Shown one piece after another: positions 54,608-63,679 of a DNA stretch of 64,000 bases. Within the stretch, counting starts at the first letter, position 1. The number at the start of each line of letters is the position of its first letter. The translations under genes were made by a program, and so were the position numbers. This DNA comes from Planctomycetales bacterium (GTDB lineage Bacteria > Planctomycetota > Planctomycetia > Isosphaerales > Isosphaeraceae), in NCBI GenBank assembly GCA_027449865.1, contig DAIDKV010000184.1:1-64000 (forward strand). The letters run 5' to 3'. The notes beneath the pieces were generated by a model. It was not told where the DNA came from, ran no database searches, and saw nothing but the letters and a program-made list of their open reading frames with translations.

Positions 54608-55026
54608 AGTCGTACACCGAGCACCTGACGTTGAATATCCCGGTCCGGATGGACTTCCTCAACATCACGCCGCAGGTCGAGGCGATCGTGCGCAAGAGCG
54701 GCGTGCAGGAGGGACTGGTCCTCTGCAACGCCATGCACATCACGGCGAGCGTTTTCATCAATGACGATGAGACCGGGCTCCACGAAGATTACAAGAAGTG
54801 GCTCGAAGCACTGGCGCCGTTCGACGCCTCGCCGCAGCGCTATCGGCACAACCGGACCGGCGAGGACAACGCCGACGCCCACATGAAGCGTCAGGTGATG
54901 GGTCGCGAGGTGGTCGTCGCCATCACGAAGGGAAGGCTCGACTTCGGCCCCTGGGAACAGATCTTCTACGGTGAATTTGACGGACGGCGGCCCAAGCGGG
55001 TGCTGGTGAAGGTGATCGGGGAATAA
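54604..55026 (+). CDS. yjbQ: YjbQ (UPF0047) family protein
   Basis: The 140-residue product has the UPF0047 signature: [57 protein letters not shown], and [13 protein letters not shown]. Family members show weak thiamine-phosphate synthase activity, and the true role is open; the conserved His residues (HIT, DNADAH) may bind metal. Its ATG overlaps the stop of the second dabB-like gene, so it belongs to the same transcript. A link to carbon uptake is suggested only by position. Confidence 0.9.
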   Translation: MKSYTEHLTLNIPVRMDFLNITPQVEAIVRKSGVQEGLVLCNAMHITASVFINDDETGLHEDYKKWLEALAPFDASPQRYRHNRTGEDNADAHMKRQVMGREVVVAITKGRLDFGPWEQIFYGEFDGRRPKRVLVKVIGE

Positions 55027-55088
55027 GTAAGGCTCCTCCTGGACGGAAAATGTCGCGAAACCTACCATCACTCTGACAAAAGAATTTC

Positions 55089-55745
55089 CTAAACAGGAAG
55101 CCTTACCGCATTGATCAACAAATAAACTTCACTACAAGGATTCTGGTCTTCAGGCAGTTCGTTGCGCATAATGCCCGGTAAACGCAGCTTTTCTGCTCGG
55201 GCGACCGCATCCTCGACTCTCTTCACCATTTCGCGAAAATCGTAAACTCCTTTCTCATAATTGGGAATACGCTTTCGTCTTAAGACGCTGACTACCGAGT
55301 CACAATCCATCGACGCTCTGTCGTATTCTTCATAGTGGAGCAACAACCAGTACTCGAAGCACTTCGTAGAAACAGCCAGCTTGACCCCACGTTTTGACGC
55401 ACTCTCACGAGCGTTCACAATCTTTGACCCGTAGTCTCCATCAATCACACACCAAACTTGACTGTAAGGCTCCGTGCTGCTTGCTTGAGAACGTGCACTT
55501 TCCATCAGCATGATCGCTTTCCGAACAACCTGAATAGGCTGCGTTGAACCTCCGCTACCCTCGACCTGAACCGAGGTCGCCGACAAATTGAAGTACCTCT
55601 TCAATGCCTTGAAATAGCTCGGAGCAGACTTGTTGTCCTCGCAAACGATTAAAATCCTCTGGGCAAGGTCTCGGATACCCCGCTTTCGCTGAAGCTGATC
55701 GAGAAGAGATCGTGTTTTCTTGGAAATAGGTTTCTTCTCGGCCAT
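55089..55745 (-). CDS. rloB: RloB-like TOPRIM-type protein
   Basis: The 218-residue protein matches RloB: RILIVCEDNKSAPSYFKAL (E36), QVWCVIDGDYGSK (D102 and D104), and FEYWLLLHYEEYD. E36 with D102xD104 is the TOPRIM acidic set, so a nuclease is likely. It lies 9 bases downstream of the ATPase gene on the same strand. The GC content is markedly below that of the flanking genes, pointing to transfer from another genome. RloA/RloB genes were first seen within restriction loci and are regarded as an abortive-infection type system; here there is no restriction gene nearby. Confidence 0.85.
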   Translation of the reverse strand: MAEKKPISKKTRSLLDQLQRKRGIRDLAQRILIVCEDNKSAPSYFKALKRYFNLSATSVQVEGSGGSTQPIQVVRKAIMLMESARSQASSTEPYSQVWCVIDGDYGSKIVNARESASKRGVKLAVSTKCFEYWLLLHYEEYDRASMDCDSVVSVLRRKRIPNYEKGVYDFREMVKRVEDAVARAEKLRLPGIMRNELPEDQNPCSEVYLLINAVRLPV

Positions 55746-55754
55746 CTTTTTTGC

Positions 55755-57056
55755 TCACAGATAGAATCTTTCAACGTCAGGTATCGCACCATACAGTCCA
55801 GACATGTAGCGTTTGCGTAGATTGTGGACGGGGCGTGCTGTCTCCTTGAACTCCACGAGAGAATACAGCTCTGTTTCACCCTGCATGTTTTTTCTCGTAA
55901 AATACACCTGATCTCGCCGTAGCGCGGGAGGCAGCCCATCTTGCGCCTCGAGCAAGCCCGTATCGTGCGTGGCAAATACAAGTTGCGCTCGATGCGAACC
56001 TTCATCATTGATCGACCTAATCAGCCGATCAAGGAGTCTCGGATGCAAGCTAGCCCCGAGTTCATCGATGAACGTGGAGACAGACTGATTGGCAAGTATC
56101 CACCAATCAGCGGCAAGATTAAACAGCTTCTTTGTGCCCGAAGACTCGTCAGAATAGTCGATCGGCTGCCTAGATTTTCCCTCATGAACAAACGATATGA
56201 GAACTTGCTGATAAGGAAATTTAAGATTACTATTGAGTTTCAGCAAGCTGTCCCTCAGATCAGCTGGAAAATCAAGGTTTTCCCTCCTGATCCGCACATC
56301 GCGGATTCCCACATCCGCGGAGCGGATAAGATGCGACATGATCCAATCGCGATATGCCGCATCGTCTGCAAAGCGTTCTCGGCCAGCACCTGCCGCGAAA
56401 GTCACGGCGGCCGCGGAATAGTCCGCGTAATGGGTTGAATTTCGGATCGCATCATAATAGGGGCGAACGGACTCATCACCCTCCTTGGGACCATGCTGAG
56501 CGAGTTTTGAGAGCACCGAGATATTGGGTTGCATTTTTTCCACGTAAAGGCGATTCGCCGACCCCCTCTCGATGAGGTCCCCCTCGACGTCCTTGGCTGG
56601 CCTGCGGTCAATAAGGATCTGCTGGCTCGCCCCCTCCAAAATCGCCATTCGCTCACGCAAGATGGCTTTTTTATTAAATTCTAGCTCGTAACGCAAAATA
56701 GCCCGGTCGAAGTAGACGTCGCAACCCAGGAGTATGGGACCCTTTCTCTGCCTGGCGTCAAGTAAGAAGGGCTCATACGGGGCGATGTCCGCATCAGGCT
56801 CGGTGCGCGGACTGGATTCCGCGCCGAGCCATCGCAAAGCCCTGGCTGCCAGCAGCACAGTTGACTTGCCAGATGCATTCGCGCCATATATGGCCACGGT
56901 CTTCAATAAGCGAAGCGGCTCATCCTCGCCTTTGATCGACACTTCGAGGACACCCCGTTCACGGTCTTCCTTCCTCTTGAGGTCGGCCGCCACAAATGAT
57001 AGCTCGAACTCGTTCCTGAGAGATCGAAAATTTCGACCGAATAGTCTAACAAGCAT
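55755..57056 (-). CDS. rloA: RloA-like AAA ATPase
   Basis: The 433-residue ATPase starts MLVRLFGRNFRSLRNEFELSF and has Walker A GANASGKST (residues 58-66), a signature-like region SDESSGTKKLFNLAA, Walker B STFIDELGASLHP and the switch FATHDTGLL. These features fit the AAA_15/AAA_21 RloA type. It would bind DNA or sense infection and control RloB. Codon use is lower in GC than in the neighbours, as for rloB. The pair is divergent from nothing: the SGNH genes to the right are on the same strand, 158 bases away, with no gene between. Confidence 0.85.
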   Translation of the reverse strand: MLVRLFGRNFRSLRNEFELSFVAADLKRKEDRERGVLEVSIKGEDEPLRLLKTVAIYGANASGKSTVLLAARALRWLGAESSPRTEPDADIAPYEPFLLDARQRKGPILLGCDVYFDRAILRYELEFNKKAILRERMAILEGASQQILIDRRPAKDVEGDLIERGSANRLYVEKMQPNISVLSKLAQHGPKEGDESVRPYYDAIRNSTHYADYSAAAVTFAAGAGRERFADDAAYRDWIMSHLIRSADVGIRDVRIRRENLDFPADLRDSLLKLNSNLKFPYQQVLISFVHEGKSRQPIDYSDESSGTKKLFNLAADWWILANQSVSTFIDELGASLHPRLLDRLIRSINDEGSHRAQLVFATHDTGLLEAQDGLPPALRRDQVYFTRKNMQGETELYSLVEFKETARPVHNLRKRYMSGLYGAIPDVERFYL

Positions 57057-57214
57057 AATGGCCTCGCGAGACGAATGACACCATCGCGCAGCTATCCTGC
57101 GCTACTTACTTTAGGATCTTGGAAGAACGACGTCCAGCCCAAGACCAGGTGGGTTTGCGGCGGGAGGGACCCAGGCGGCCACGCGTATTCTCGCCCTCGA
57201 CAGCGTCGGCCGGG

Positions 57215-58600
57215 CTACTGGCCGTTGATCAGGATCTCGGTCGACCGCCTGGTCAGCAGGAGCGCGATTCTTCGCCCGACCCGCTCCGCCCAGATTTGGC
57301 ACCCCTGCGCCGAGAAATGGCCGTCGCCGATCCGGCCGTTGAAGAGCGGGTCGCCCGTGATCGGCTCGCCCTTGCGACCGGCCTCGATCTCGATCGAAAG
57401 CAGCGCATCGGCGAAGGCGTCGATCGGATCGAGGTATTGCAGGCCGGTCACCTCGATGATGTTCGAGATCGGCCCCGGATAATTCGCCGCGCGCTGCGGA
57501 CCGGAAAGCTGGTTGACCCAGGGCGCCGGGACGAAGAGGCTCGGAATCCCTCGCGCGAGGCAGTAATCCCGGATCCGGACGAGCCAGTATTTCGCCTCGT
57601 CCCAGTCGCCTCCGCCTTCCTCGAATACGACCTTGATATCCCCAGCAAAGTCGTTCGCGAACAGGCTAATCACCACGAACTGGGGAGGGAACTTCTTCCC
57701 GTATTCCTCGAGTGCGTAATAGTACTGCTCGGGCGAGTAGCCCAGGTGTCCGGTGTTGAGAATCTCGACGTTGGCGCCGAGCCGGCGTTTCAGGTCGCGC
57801 TTCAGGGACTCGGTCGGCGTCTGGTCGTCGCCGACGAAAAGGCCCTGCATGTAGGAATCGCCCAGGACAATGCCTCGGATGCGGGCGTCGAGGTCGGGCT
57901 CGGGTCCGCGCAGGCCCCACGAGTTGGTTGACTGCTCGGAGCCCTCGACGATCGCCGCGCCGGTTCCCTGGACGCTCGCCCGCGCCTCGGGACGATCCGG
58001 GATCTGGAAAAACGCCTTCATGTCGCCCTTGAACGGGAAGTTGCGGACCCAGACCGACCGGACGCCCGGGCGCAGGCGATACGATCGCGTGTCGTCGGGC
58101 TCGTAAACGGTCGAGGGGAGCATCACCGTCTTGTCGAAGTTCCCCCACCGAAGGACGACGTGATCGGGGTCCATCCCCGCGATTTCGAGAAGCCGGCGCT
58201 GGGGTTCCGTGTATTCGCCAAGCGTGCTTCGGAGCCGGCCCAGGGCGCTTTGCATGTCGAACTCGCGGCGACGGCGCCAGTCGGCGTCGATCTCGGATCG
58301 GTCGGGCTCCTGACCGATCATCCGGATCGCCGCCCATCGGGTACGCGACGAGAGCCACCCGGCGAAGTAGCGTCCCGAGGGGACCACGGCCAGCATCGTT
58401 CCCAGGACGACGATCGTCAGGCCGGCCATCACCAGCTTGAAGATCCGATCGACCCGACGCGCCCGATCGACGAACCCAAAGACCTCCTGGCGCATCGGCC
58501 GGGGCCGGAAGAGCTGGGCGCGCCATCGGTCCCCTCGCGACCGCTGAGGAACGGTCTCGGTCTTCATCCAGAGTGGAATCTCCCCGGCCGGTTCGCTCAC
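57215..58600 (-). CDS. Membrane-anchored SGNH-hydrolase-like protein, paralogue 3
   Basis: GTG 58600 overlaps the preceding stop (GTGA), so it is the probable start, giving 461 residues; the frame is open further up. After an N-terminal cytoplasmic part and one membrane helix (LVMAGLTIVVLGTMLAVV) an outer SGNH domain follows: GIVLGDSYMQGLFVGDDQTPTESL (block I Ser), LNTGHLGYSPEQYYYAL, FANDFAGD (Asn block) and IGDGHFSAQGCQIWAERV (Asp/His block). Such proteins resemble AlgX/AlgJ-type O-acyl transferases or esterases. Last gene of a three-paralogue overlapping operon. Confidence 0.82.
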   Translation of the reverse strand: MSEPAGEIPLWMKTETVPQRSRGDRWRAQLFRPRPMRQEVFGFVDRARRVDRIFKLVMAGLTIVVLGTMLAVVPSGRYFAGWLSSRTRWAAIRMIGQEPDRSEIDADWRRRREFDMQSALGRLRSTLGEYTEPQRRLLEIAGMDPDHVVLRWGNFDKTVMLPSTVYEPDDTRSYRLRPGVRSVWVRNFPFKGDMKAFFQIPDRPEARASVQGTGAAIVEGSEQSTNSWGLRGPEPDLDARIRGIVLGDSYMQGLFVGDDQTPTESLKRDLKRRLGANVEILNTGHLGYSPEQYYYALEEYGKKFPPQFVVISLFANDFAGDIKVVFEEGGGDWDEAKYWLVRIRDYCLARGIPSLFVPAPWVNQLSGPQRAANYPGPISNIIEVTGLQYLDPIDAFADALLSIEIEAGRKGEPITGDPLFNGRIGDGHFSAQGCQIWAERVGRRIALLLTRRSTEILINGQ

Positions 58601-59901
58601 GAGCGGTTGCCTCCTCGATCGGGCGAGACCACCGGCCTCGATGCCCGGAAATCCTCGATATGCAGCAGGAGCCGGCGTCCGACCGACTCGGCCCAGACCT
58701 CCGCCCCGAACGCCGAGAAATGGGCGTCCATCAGGTTGTCGTTGAAGAGCACGCACCCCTCGGGCGTCTTTCCCGTTCGTCGCGACTCGATCCGCGCCCT
58801 TAAGTGGGCATTGAGGAAATCCTCGGAGGGGTCGAAGTACGAGGCGCCCTCGGGAGCCAGGACGTTGGCCAGCGCCCCGGGGTAGTTGCCGGGATGCCGG
58901 CGGCGAACCAGGTCCAGCTCGTAGGGCGCCGGCACGATCAGGTACGGCCAACCGCGCGCCTCACAACGCTCGACAATCCGGCCCAGCCAGTACCGCCCTT
59001 CCTTCCAGTCGCCCTCGCCCCGGTCGACCGCCCTGGCGATCGAGCCGCAGTCGTTCGCGAAGACGCTCACGACCACCGCGTCCGGCCGAAACCGATCGGC
59101 GTATCGTTCCATGGAATAGTAATACTGTTCGGGCGAGTAACCCATCAGGCCCGTGTTCAGGACCGAGACCGGGCCACCAATCGCTCGCTCCAGATGGCGC
59201 CGGAGACATTCCGGCGGCGTCTCGTCCTGGCCGATGAACATCCCCTGCATGATCGAATCGCCCAGGATCAGCACCCGGAGTTTCGCCCCGGGATCGGGCT
59301 CGGCCCCGCGCAGGCCCCACGAGTTGGTGAATTGCCGCGAGCCCTCGACGATCCGCATCCGCGTCGGCCGGACGAGTTCCGCCAGTTCGGGCCCATCCGG
59401 GATGAGGAAGAAGGCATTCCCCTCCGACTTCCCATCCTTACCGTGTAGCCAGATCGAGCGAACGCCCGGCCGGAGCCGGTAAGAGAGCTTCTCGTCCGGT
59501 TCGAAGACCTTCGAGGAGAGCAGCAACGTCCAGTCAAAGTTCCCCCAACCAAACAGGGCGTGGTCGGGGTCCATCCCGGCGTATCGAAGCAGGGCGCGAA
59601 ACGCCTCGTTGTTCTCCGCGCTATACCGGGCGACCTGCTCTCGCGTGCGCTCGATTCCCGCCCGGCGGAACTCGCGCCAGGAGGCGTCGATCTTGTCTCG
59701 GGTCCGAAAGTTGTGGAGCGAGTCGCGGTACGATTGACCGGCCCAGACATCGAGCGCCCGGGATACAAGAAACTCCCAGGGAAAGATCCCGAGCACGACG
59801 ACGACCGCGGCCAGGGTGGCCGCGAGGATGGCCAGCTTGAATCCTCGCTCGCGGCGAATCGACCGCTCCAGAAAGGCGAACCGAACCTGTCGCATCCTCA
59901 T
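58597..59901 (-). CDS. Membrane-anchored SGNH-hydrolase-like protein, paralogue 2
   Basis: The 434-residue middle paralogue begins with a short basic tail and one membrane helix (LAILAATLAAVVVVLGIFPW). Its SGNH set reads VLILGDSIMQGMFIGQDETPPECL, GLMGYSPEQYYYSMERY, FANDCGS and LMDAHFSAFGAEVWAESVG. Identity to the neighbours is high around these motifs and low in the N-terminal third. It overlaps the upstream paralogue's stop and the downstream paralogue's start by 4 bases each. It probably acts on the outer face of the membrane; the acyl substrate is unknown. Confidence 0.82.
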   Translation of the reverse strand: MRMRQVRFAFLERSIRRERGFKLAILAATLAAVVVVLGIFPWEFLVSRALDVWAGQSYRDSLHNFRTRDKIDASWREFRRAGIERTREQVARYSAENNEAFRALLRYAGMDPDHALFGWGNFDWTLLLSSKVFEPDEKLSYRLRPGVRSIWLHGKDGKSEGNAFFLIPDGPELAELVRPTRMRIVEGSRQFTNSWGLRGAEPDPGAKLRVLILGDSIMQGMFIGQDETPPECLRRHLERAIGGPVSVLNTGLMGYSPEQYYYSMERYADRFRPDAVVVSVFANDCGSIARAVDRGEGDWKEGRYWLGRIVERCEARGWPYLIVPAPYELDLVRRRHPGNYPGALANVLAPEGASYFDPSEDFLNAHLRARIESRRTGKTPEGCVLFNDNLMDAHFSAFGAEVWAESVGRRLLLHIEDFRASRPVVSPDRGGNRS

Positions 59902-61307
59902 CGATCGCCGGCCCTCTCACGCGCCTTCAGGACATCCGGACCCCGCGGGGGAAGGCCCCGGGAGACCCGGCGCGCCTGCTCCTCGCCCATGATCCGGAGG
60001 AGCCGGCGCCCGACGCGCTCCGCCCAGACCCGCGACCCCAACGCCGAGAAATGCCCGTCGCCGATGGCGTCGTTGAACAGTGGGCATCCCATCGGCCTCG
60101 CCCTTCGGAGCTGCCCCTCGATCACCCGATCCAGGTGCGCATCGATGAAATCCTCCGTCGGGTCCAGCAGGAAAATGCTGTTGATATCCAGCTCGTTCGC
60201 GATCAACCCGGGATAGAATCCGGGGCGTCGCTTGCCGAGCAACCCCGGCGCGTAGGGGGCTGGGGCGATGAGGTACGGCCATTCGCGGGCGGCGCAGAAG
60301 GCCCCAATCTTCTCCAGCCAGTATTTTCCCTCGCCCCAGTCGCCGAGCCCGCGCGTTGGGACGGCGTGCAGGTCGCCGAAGTCGTTGCAGAAGAGGCTGA
60401 TGACCACGAAGTGGGGCGGGAATCGATCGGCGAACGCGATCATCGCGTGATAATACTGCTCGGGCGAGTAGCCGAGAACGCCCGTGTTCAGCACCGAGGC
60501 CCGGCATCCCACCCGGCCTTCGAGGTAGCGGCGCAGGGATTCCGGCGGAGTCTCGTCGTCGCCAATGAAGAGACCCTGCATGAACGAGTCGCCCAGGACC
60601 ATCACGCGGAAGGGAGCCCGCGGATCCGGCTCGGGCCCACGCAAACCCCAGGAGCTGGTCGTCTGGCGAGAGGTCGCGACCGGGATTCCCGTCGTCCCCT
60701 CGATCGCCTGAGCGAGCCCTGGTCCGTCCGGAACGAGGAAGAAGAACGGCACGCCCCCCTTGAGCGAGATCTGCGAGAGCCAGATCGATCGGGTGAGGGG
60801 CCGGAGCCGATACGATCGCCCCGAGTCGTCGGCCTCGAAGACCGTCGACGGGAGCAGCAGGGTGAGGTCGTAGTTCCCCCACCGGAGCAGGCCGTGATCG
60901 GGATCGAGCCCGGCGTATCTCAGAAGCTTCCGAATCGGCGGATCAGCCTCGGCGTAGACCCGCGCCAGCCCGCGCCGGGTTTCCTCGATGCCGAGTTCGC
61001 GGCGCCGCCTCCAGGCTTCGTCAACCTCCTCACGCGGCCTGGGCAGGCCAAAAAACCTCCGAACAACCTGGCGAGCCCCCCACACTGTGACCGCCGCGCC
61101 ATAACGTCCCCAGGGCGACGACGCCAGGATCGCCGCGACCACGACCGCCGTTCCCGCGACGATCCACCGCCGAAACCACTTCTGCCGGTCCCGCGACCGC
61201 GCCGCGAACGGCAAAACGAGCTGGCGCACAGCGGCGTGGCTTCTTCGAGAACGTGGCTGGCTGATCATGAGAGCATCGTCGCGGGACAAAAACCGTCGGG
61301 ACTCCAC
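59898..61307 (-). CDS. Membrane-anchored SGNH-hydrolase-like protein, paralogue 1
   Basis: First gene of the tandem operon. The start may be ATG 61307 (469 residues) or ATG 61268 (456 residues); neither has a clear ribosome binding site. One membrane helix (WIVAGTAVVVAAILASSPWG) precedes the outer domain with VMVLGDSFMQGLFIGDDETPPESL, GVLGYSPEQYYHAM, FCNDFGD and IGDGHFSALGSRVWAERVG. The set Ser/Asn/Asp/His is complete. Like its copies it has a conserved ahead-of-motif phrase, SWGLRGPEPDP. Promoter elements upstream were not recognised. Confidence 0.8.
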   Translation of the reverse strand: MESRRFLSRDDALMISQPRSRRSHAAVRQLVLPFAARSRDRQKWFRRWIVAGTAVVVAAILASSPWGRYGAAVTVWGARQVVRRFFGLPRPREEVDEAWRRRRELGIEETRRGLARVYAEADPPIRKLLRYAGLDPDHGLLRWGNYDLTLLLPSTVFEADDSGRSYRLRPLTRSIWLSQISLKGGVPFFFLVPDGPGLAQAIEGTTGIPVATSRQTTSSWGLRGPEPDPRAPFRVMVLGDSFMQGLFIGDDETPPESLRRYLEGRVGCRASVLNTGVLGYSPEQYYHAMIAFADRFPPHFVVISLFCNDFGDLHAVPTRGLGDWGEGKYWLEKIGAFCAAREWPYLIAPAPYAPGLLGKRRPGFYPGLIANELDINSIFLLDPTEDFIDAHLDRVIEGQLRRARPMGCPLFNDAIGDGHFSALGSRVWAERVGRRLLRIMGEEQARRVSRGLPPRGPDVLKARERAGDR

Positions 61308-61459
61308 TCGTCACCCCTGCTCATGCTCCAGGATATAGGCGATCCTCAACCGAATGAAGCCGGTCGTCCCGAGCCCCGACCCATCGGCCCTGGATCGAGG
61401 TGGCAGGGCCCGCGACGGGCGGATAGGATGGCCTTCTTCGACCACGAGGAGCCGTCGGG

Positions 61460-62971
61460 ATGTTCGAGGAGCTCTACGATCGCCTGGGGATCGCCGCGCT
61501 GGATCGTGCCGTTCCCGCGTCTGCCGGGGTCGAGTTCCTCCGCCCGGTTAACCCGGCCACAGGCAAGCCCATGCCGGTGGTCCGGGCGATATCGGCCGAG
61601 GAATACGAGGCGATGGCCGATCGGTCGGTCGCGGCGTTTCGCGAGTGGCGGATGGTCCCGCCGCCTCGGCGGGGCGAGGTCGTCCGCCGGATCGGCGAGG
61701 CGCTCCGCGCCAAAAAGGCCGACCTGGGCCTGCTCATCACACTCGAAACCGGGAAGATCCGGACCGAGGGCGAGGGCGAGGTTCAGGAGATGATCGACAT
61801 GGCCGACTTCGCCGTGGGGCTCTCGCGCCAGCTCCACGGCCTGACGATCGCCAGCGAGCGGCCTCGCCACCGGATGATGGAGCAGTGGCACCCGCTCGGA
61901 CCGGTCGGGATCATCACCGCCTTCAACTTCCCGGCCGCGGTCTGGGCCTGGAACGCCATGATCGCCGCCGTCTGCGGCGATACGATGATCTGGAAGCCCT
62001 CGCCGCGCACTCCGCTCACCGCCCTCGCCGTGCAGAAGATCGTTGACGAGGTTGTTCGGAGCGTGGATCTCCCGTGCGAGGGCGTCTTCCAGCTCGCGCC
62101 GGCCGACGAGGCGATCGGCCGTCGGATGCTCGAAGACCGGCGGCTCCCCCTGATCTCGGCTACGGGAAGTTGCCGGCTCGGCCGGGTCGTCGGCGAGGTC
62201 GTCGGGCGTCGATTGGGGCGGTCGCTCCTCGAACTCGGCGGGAACAACGCGATCGTGATCGCGCCCTCGGCCGACCTTGAACTGGCGATCCGCGCCACGG
62301 TCTTCGCGGCGGTCGGGACCGCCGGCCAGCGCTGCACCTCGGCACGCCGGCTGATCGTCCACGAATCGATCCACGACCAGGTCCTCGATCGCCTGACCGC
62401 GGCCTATCAGCGTGTCCGGATCGGCGACCCGTGGGAAGACGGCGTTTTGATGGGGCCGCTGATCGGAGAAGGCTCGATCGCCGCGATGCGCGCGGCCCTC
62501 GACGCCGCGATCGCGCAGGGCGGAGAGATCGTCTTCGGCGGCAACCGCCTCGATCGCCCTGGCTTCTTCGTCGAGCCGGCGCTGGTGAAGGCCGATCCGT
62601 CGATGCCGATCGTCGGCGAGGAAACCTTCGCTCCGATCCTCCACGTGATGAAGTACCGGACCATCGACGAGGCGATCGCCATCCAGAACGCCGTCGAACA
62701 GGGACTGACCTCGGCCATCTTCACCAGCGACCTCCGCGAGGCCGAGCAGTTCCTCTCGCCCGAGGGCTCCGACTGCGGAATCGCGAACGTCAACATCGGA
62801 ACCTCGGGTGCCGAAATCGGCGGGGCGTTCGGCGGGGAGAAATCCACCGGCGGCGGCCGAGAGGCCGGCTCCGACTCGTGGAAGCTCTACATGCGCCGGC
62901 AGACCTGCACAATCAACCACGGCCGAGACCTGCCACTGGCCCAGGGCGTCCAGTTCGATCTGGATTCCTGA
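61460..62971 (+). CDS. ALDH7-type aldehyde dehydrogenase (aminoadipate-semialdehyde dehydrogenase-like)
   Basis: The 503-residue NAD-dependent dehydrogenase has the ALDH7 (antiquitin/AmaB) pattern: GPVGIITAFNFPAAVWAWN (cofactor side), WKPSPRTPLTA, LELGGNNAIV with the general-base Glu, and the nucleophile in TAGQRCTSARR (about residue 290), then EETFAPILHVMKY and GGEKSTGGGREAGSDSWK. ALDH7 enzymes oxidise L-aminoadipate semialdehyde in lysine breakdown and other aldehydes. No lysine-degradation partner is nearby, so the substrate is open. Its 3' end overlaps the convergent mfnB by 59 bases. Confidence 0.92.
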   Translation: MFEELYDRLGIAALDRAVPASAGVEFLRPVNPATGKPMPVVRAISAEEYEAMADRSVAAFREWRMVPPPRRGEVVRRIGEALRAKKADLGLLITLETGKIRTEGEGEVQEMIDMADFAVGLSRQLHGLTIASERPRHRMMEQWHPLGPVGIITAFNFPAAVWAWNAMIAAVCGDTMIWKPSPRTPLTALAVQKIVDEVVRSVDLPCEGVFQLAPADEAIGRRMLEDRRLPLISATGSCRLGRVVGEVVGRRLGRSLLELGGNNAIVIAPSADLELAIRATVFAAVGTAGQRCTSARRLIVHESIHDQVLDRLTAAYQRVRIGDPWEDGVLMGPLIGEGSIAAMRAALDAAIAQGGEIVFGGNRLDRPGFFVEPALVKADPSMPIVGEETFAPILHVMKYRTIDEAIAIQNAVEQGLTSAIFTSDLREAEQFLSPEGSDCGIANVNIGTSGAEIGGAFGGEKSTGGGREAGSDSWKLYMRRQTCTINHGRDLPLAQGVQFDLDS

Positions 62972-63662
62972 TCGGTACGTCGTCGGCACCCGCCGCACGG
63001 ACCAGCCGGGCGACCCGATCGGGGTCGATCGCCCGAATCCGATCGCCTCCCTCACACGCCGCGCCCCGGACCGCGAAGAGATCCGGCTCCATCGATCGGA
63101 GTCGTCGGATTCGCTCCTCGTCGAGCGAACCAGCGATCGCGACAAATCGGCCGAACGCTCTCACCCGGTCGATCCTGTCTCGCCATTCGCGATCAGGAAC
63201 CGCAATCGGGCGAGACTTGTCGAAGGTATCGAACAGAACGCCCGCGCAGTCGGCGATCGTCGCGGCCTCGTCGATCACGGCGAACGGATCGGGCGCCCCG
63301 GCGGTTCGCCAATCGAGATAGGCGACGGCCACCCAGCCTGGCCCGGTTTCAAACCGCGCCCGGAGATCCGACCATCGCTCGCGCCAGTGCTCGCCCGAGC
63401 CGGCCAGACCAATCTTCCGATGGCGAATCCCCTCCCAGCCTTCGCGTGGGAGATCGCCCGTCGACCACTCGACCAGTTCGCCGAGGGCGACGCTCAGGAT
63501 CGTGGAATCGGGGATCGCGGCGCGCACCTCGCGCCAGACATCGACGGAAGCCCTCCCGAGCGATCCCCGGGAAGGTTCCTTGACGTCGACAATCGCCGCG
63601 CCCCCCTCAACGGCGGCGCGGGCCTCGGACGCGGATCGGACGCTGACAAGTAACCTGGCCAC
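62913..63662 (-). CDS. mfnB: MfnB-like (5-formylfuran-3-yl)methyl phosphate synthase
   Basis: The 249-residue product has the DUF556/MfnB hallmarks: ARLLVSVRSASEARAAVEGG, IVDVKEPSRGSLGRAS with the catalytic Lys, LSVALGELVEW, KIGLAGSG, VAVAYLDWRTAGAP and GVLFDTFDKS. MfnB condenses two glyceraldehyde-3-phosphates, an early step to methanofuran. Planctomycetes are among the few bacteria with methanofuran- and H4MPT-linked C1 genes, so the find fits the host. It is 17 bases downstream of the DUF6580-like gene on the same strand and overlaps the ALDH gene at its 3' end. Confidence 0.88.
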   Translation of the reverse strand: MARLLVSVRSASEARAAVEGGAAIVDVKEPSRGSLGRASVDVWREVRAAIPDSTILSVALGELVEWSTGDLPREGWEGIRHRKIGLAGSGEHWRERWSDLRARFETGPGWVAVAYLDWRTAGAPDPFAVIDEAATIADCAGVLFDTFDKSRPIAVPDREWRDRIDRVRAFGRFVAIAGSLDEERIRRLRSMEPDLFAVRGAACEGGDRIRAIDPDRVARLVRAAGADDVPIRNPDRTGRPGPVAGLGRG

Positions 63663-63679
63663 GAGATGAGATGGTCGAT

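Noticed and set aside
55027-55106. Inverted repeat (GTAAGGCT ... AGCCTTAC) between yjbQ and rloB as terminator
   Set aside because: The arms pair over only about 8 bases and are separated by some 60 bases, too long for a stable intrinsic terminator.
60051-61793. 580-codon plus-strand open frame across the first SGNH gene and the ALDH start
   Set aside because: It crosses two genes on different strands and reads as Arg/Glu/Pro-rich shadow; the sense frames have catalytic motifs.
61346-63145. 599-codon minus-strand open frame over the aldehyde dehydrogenase
   Set aside because: The dehydrogenase on the plus strand is unambiguous, and the minus reading has shadow composition.
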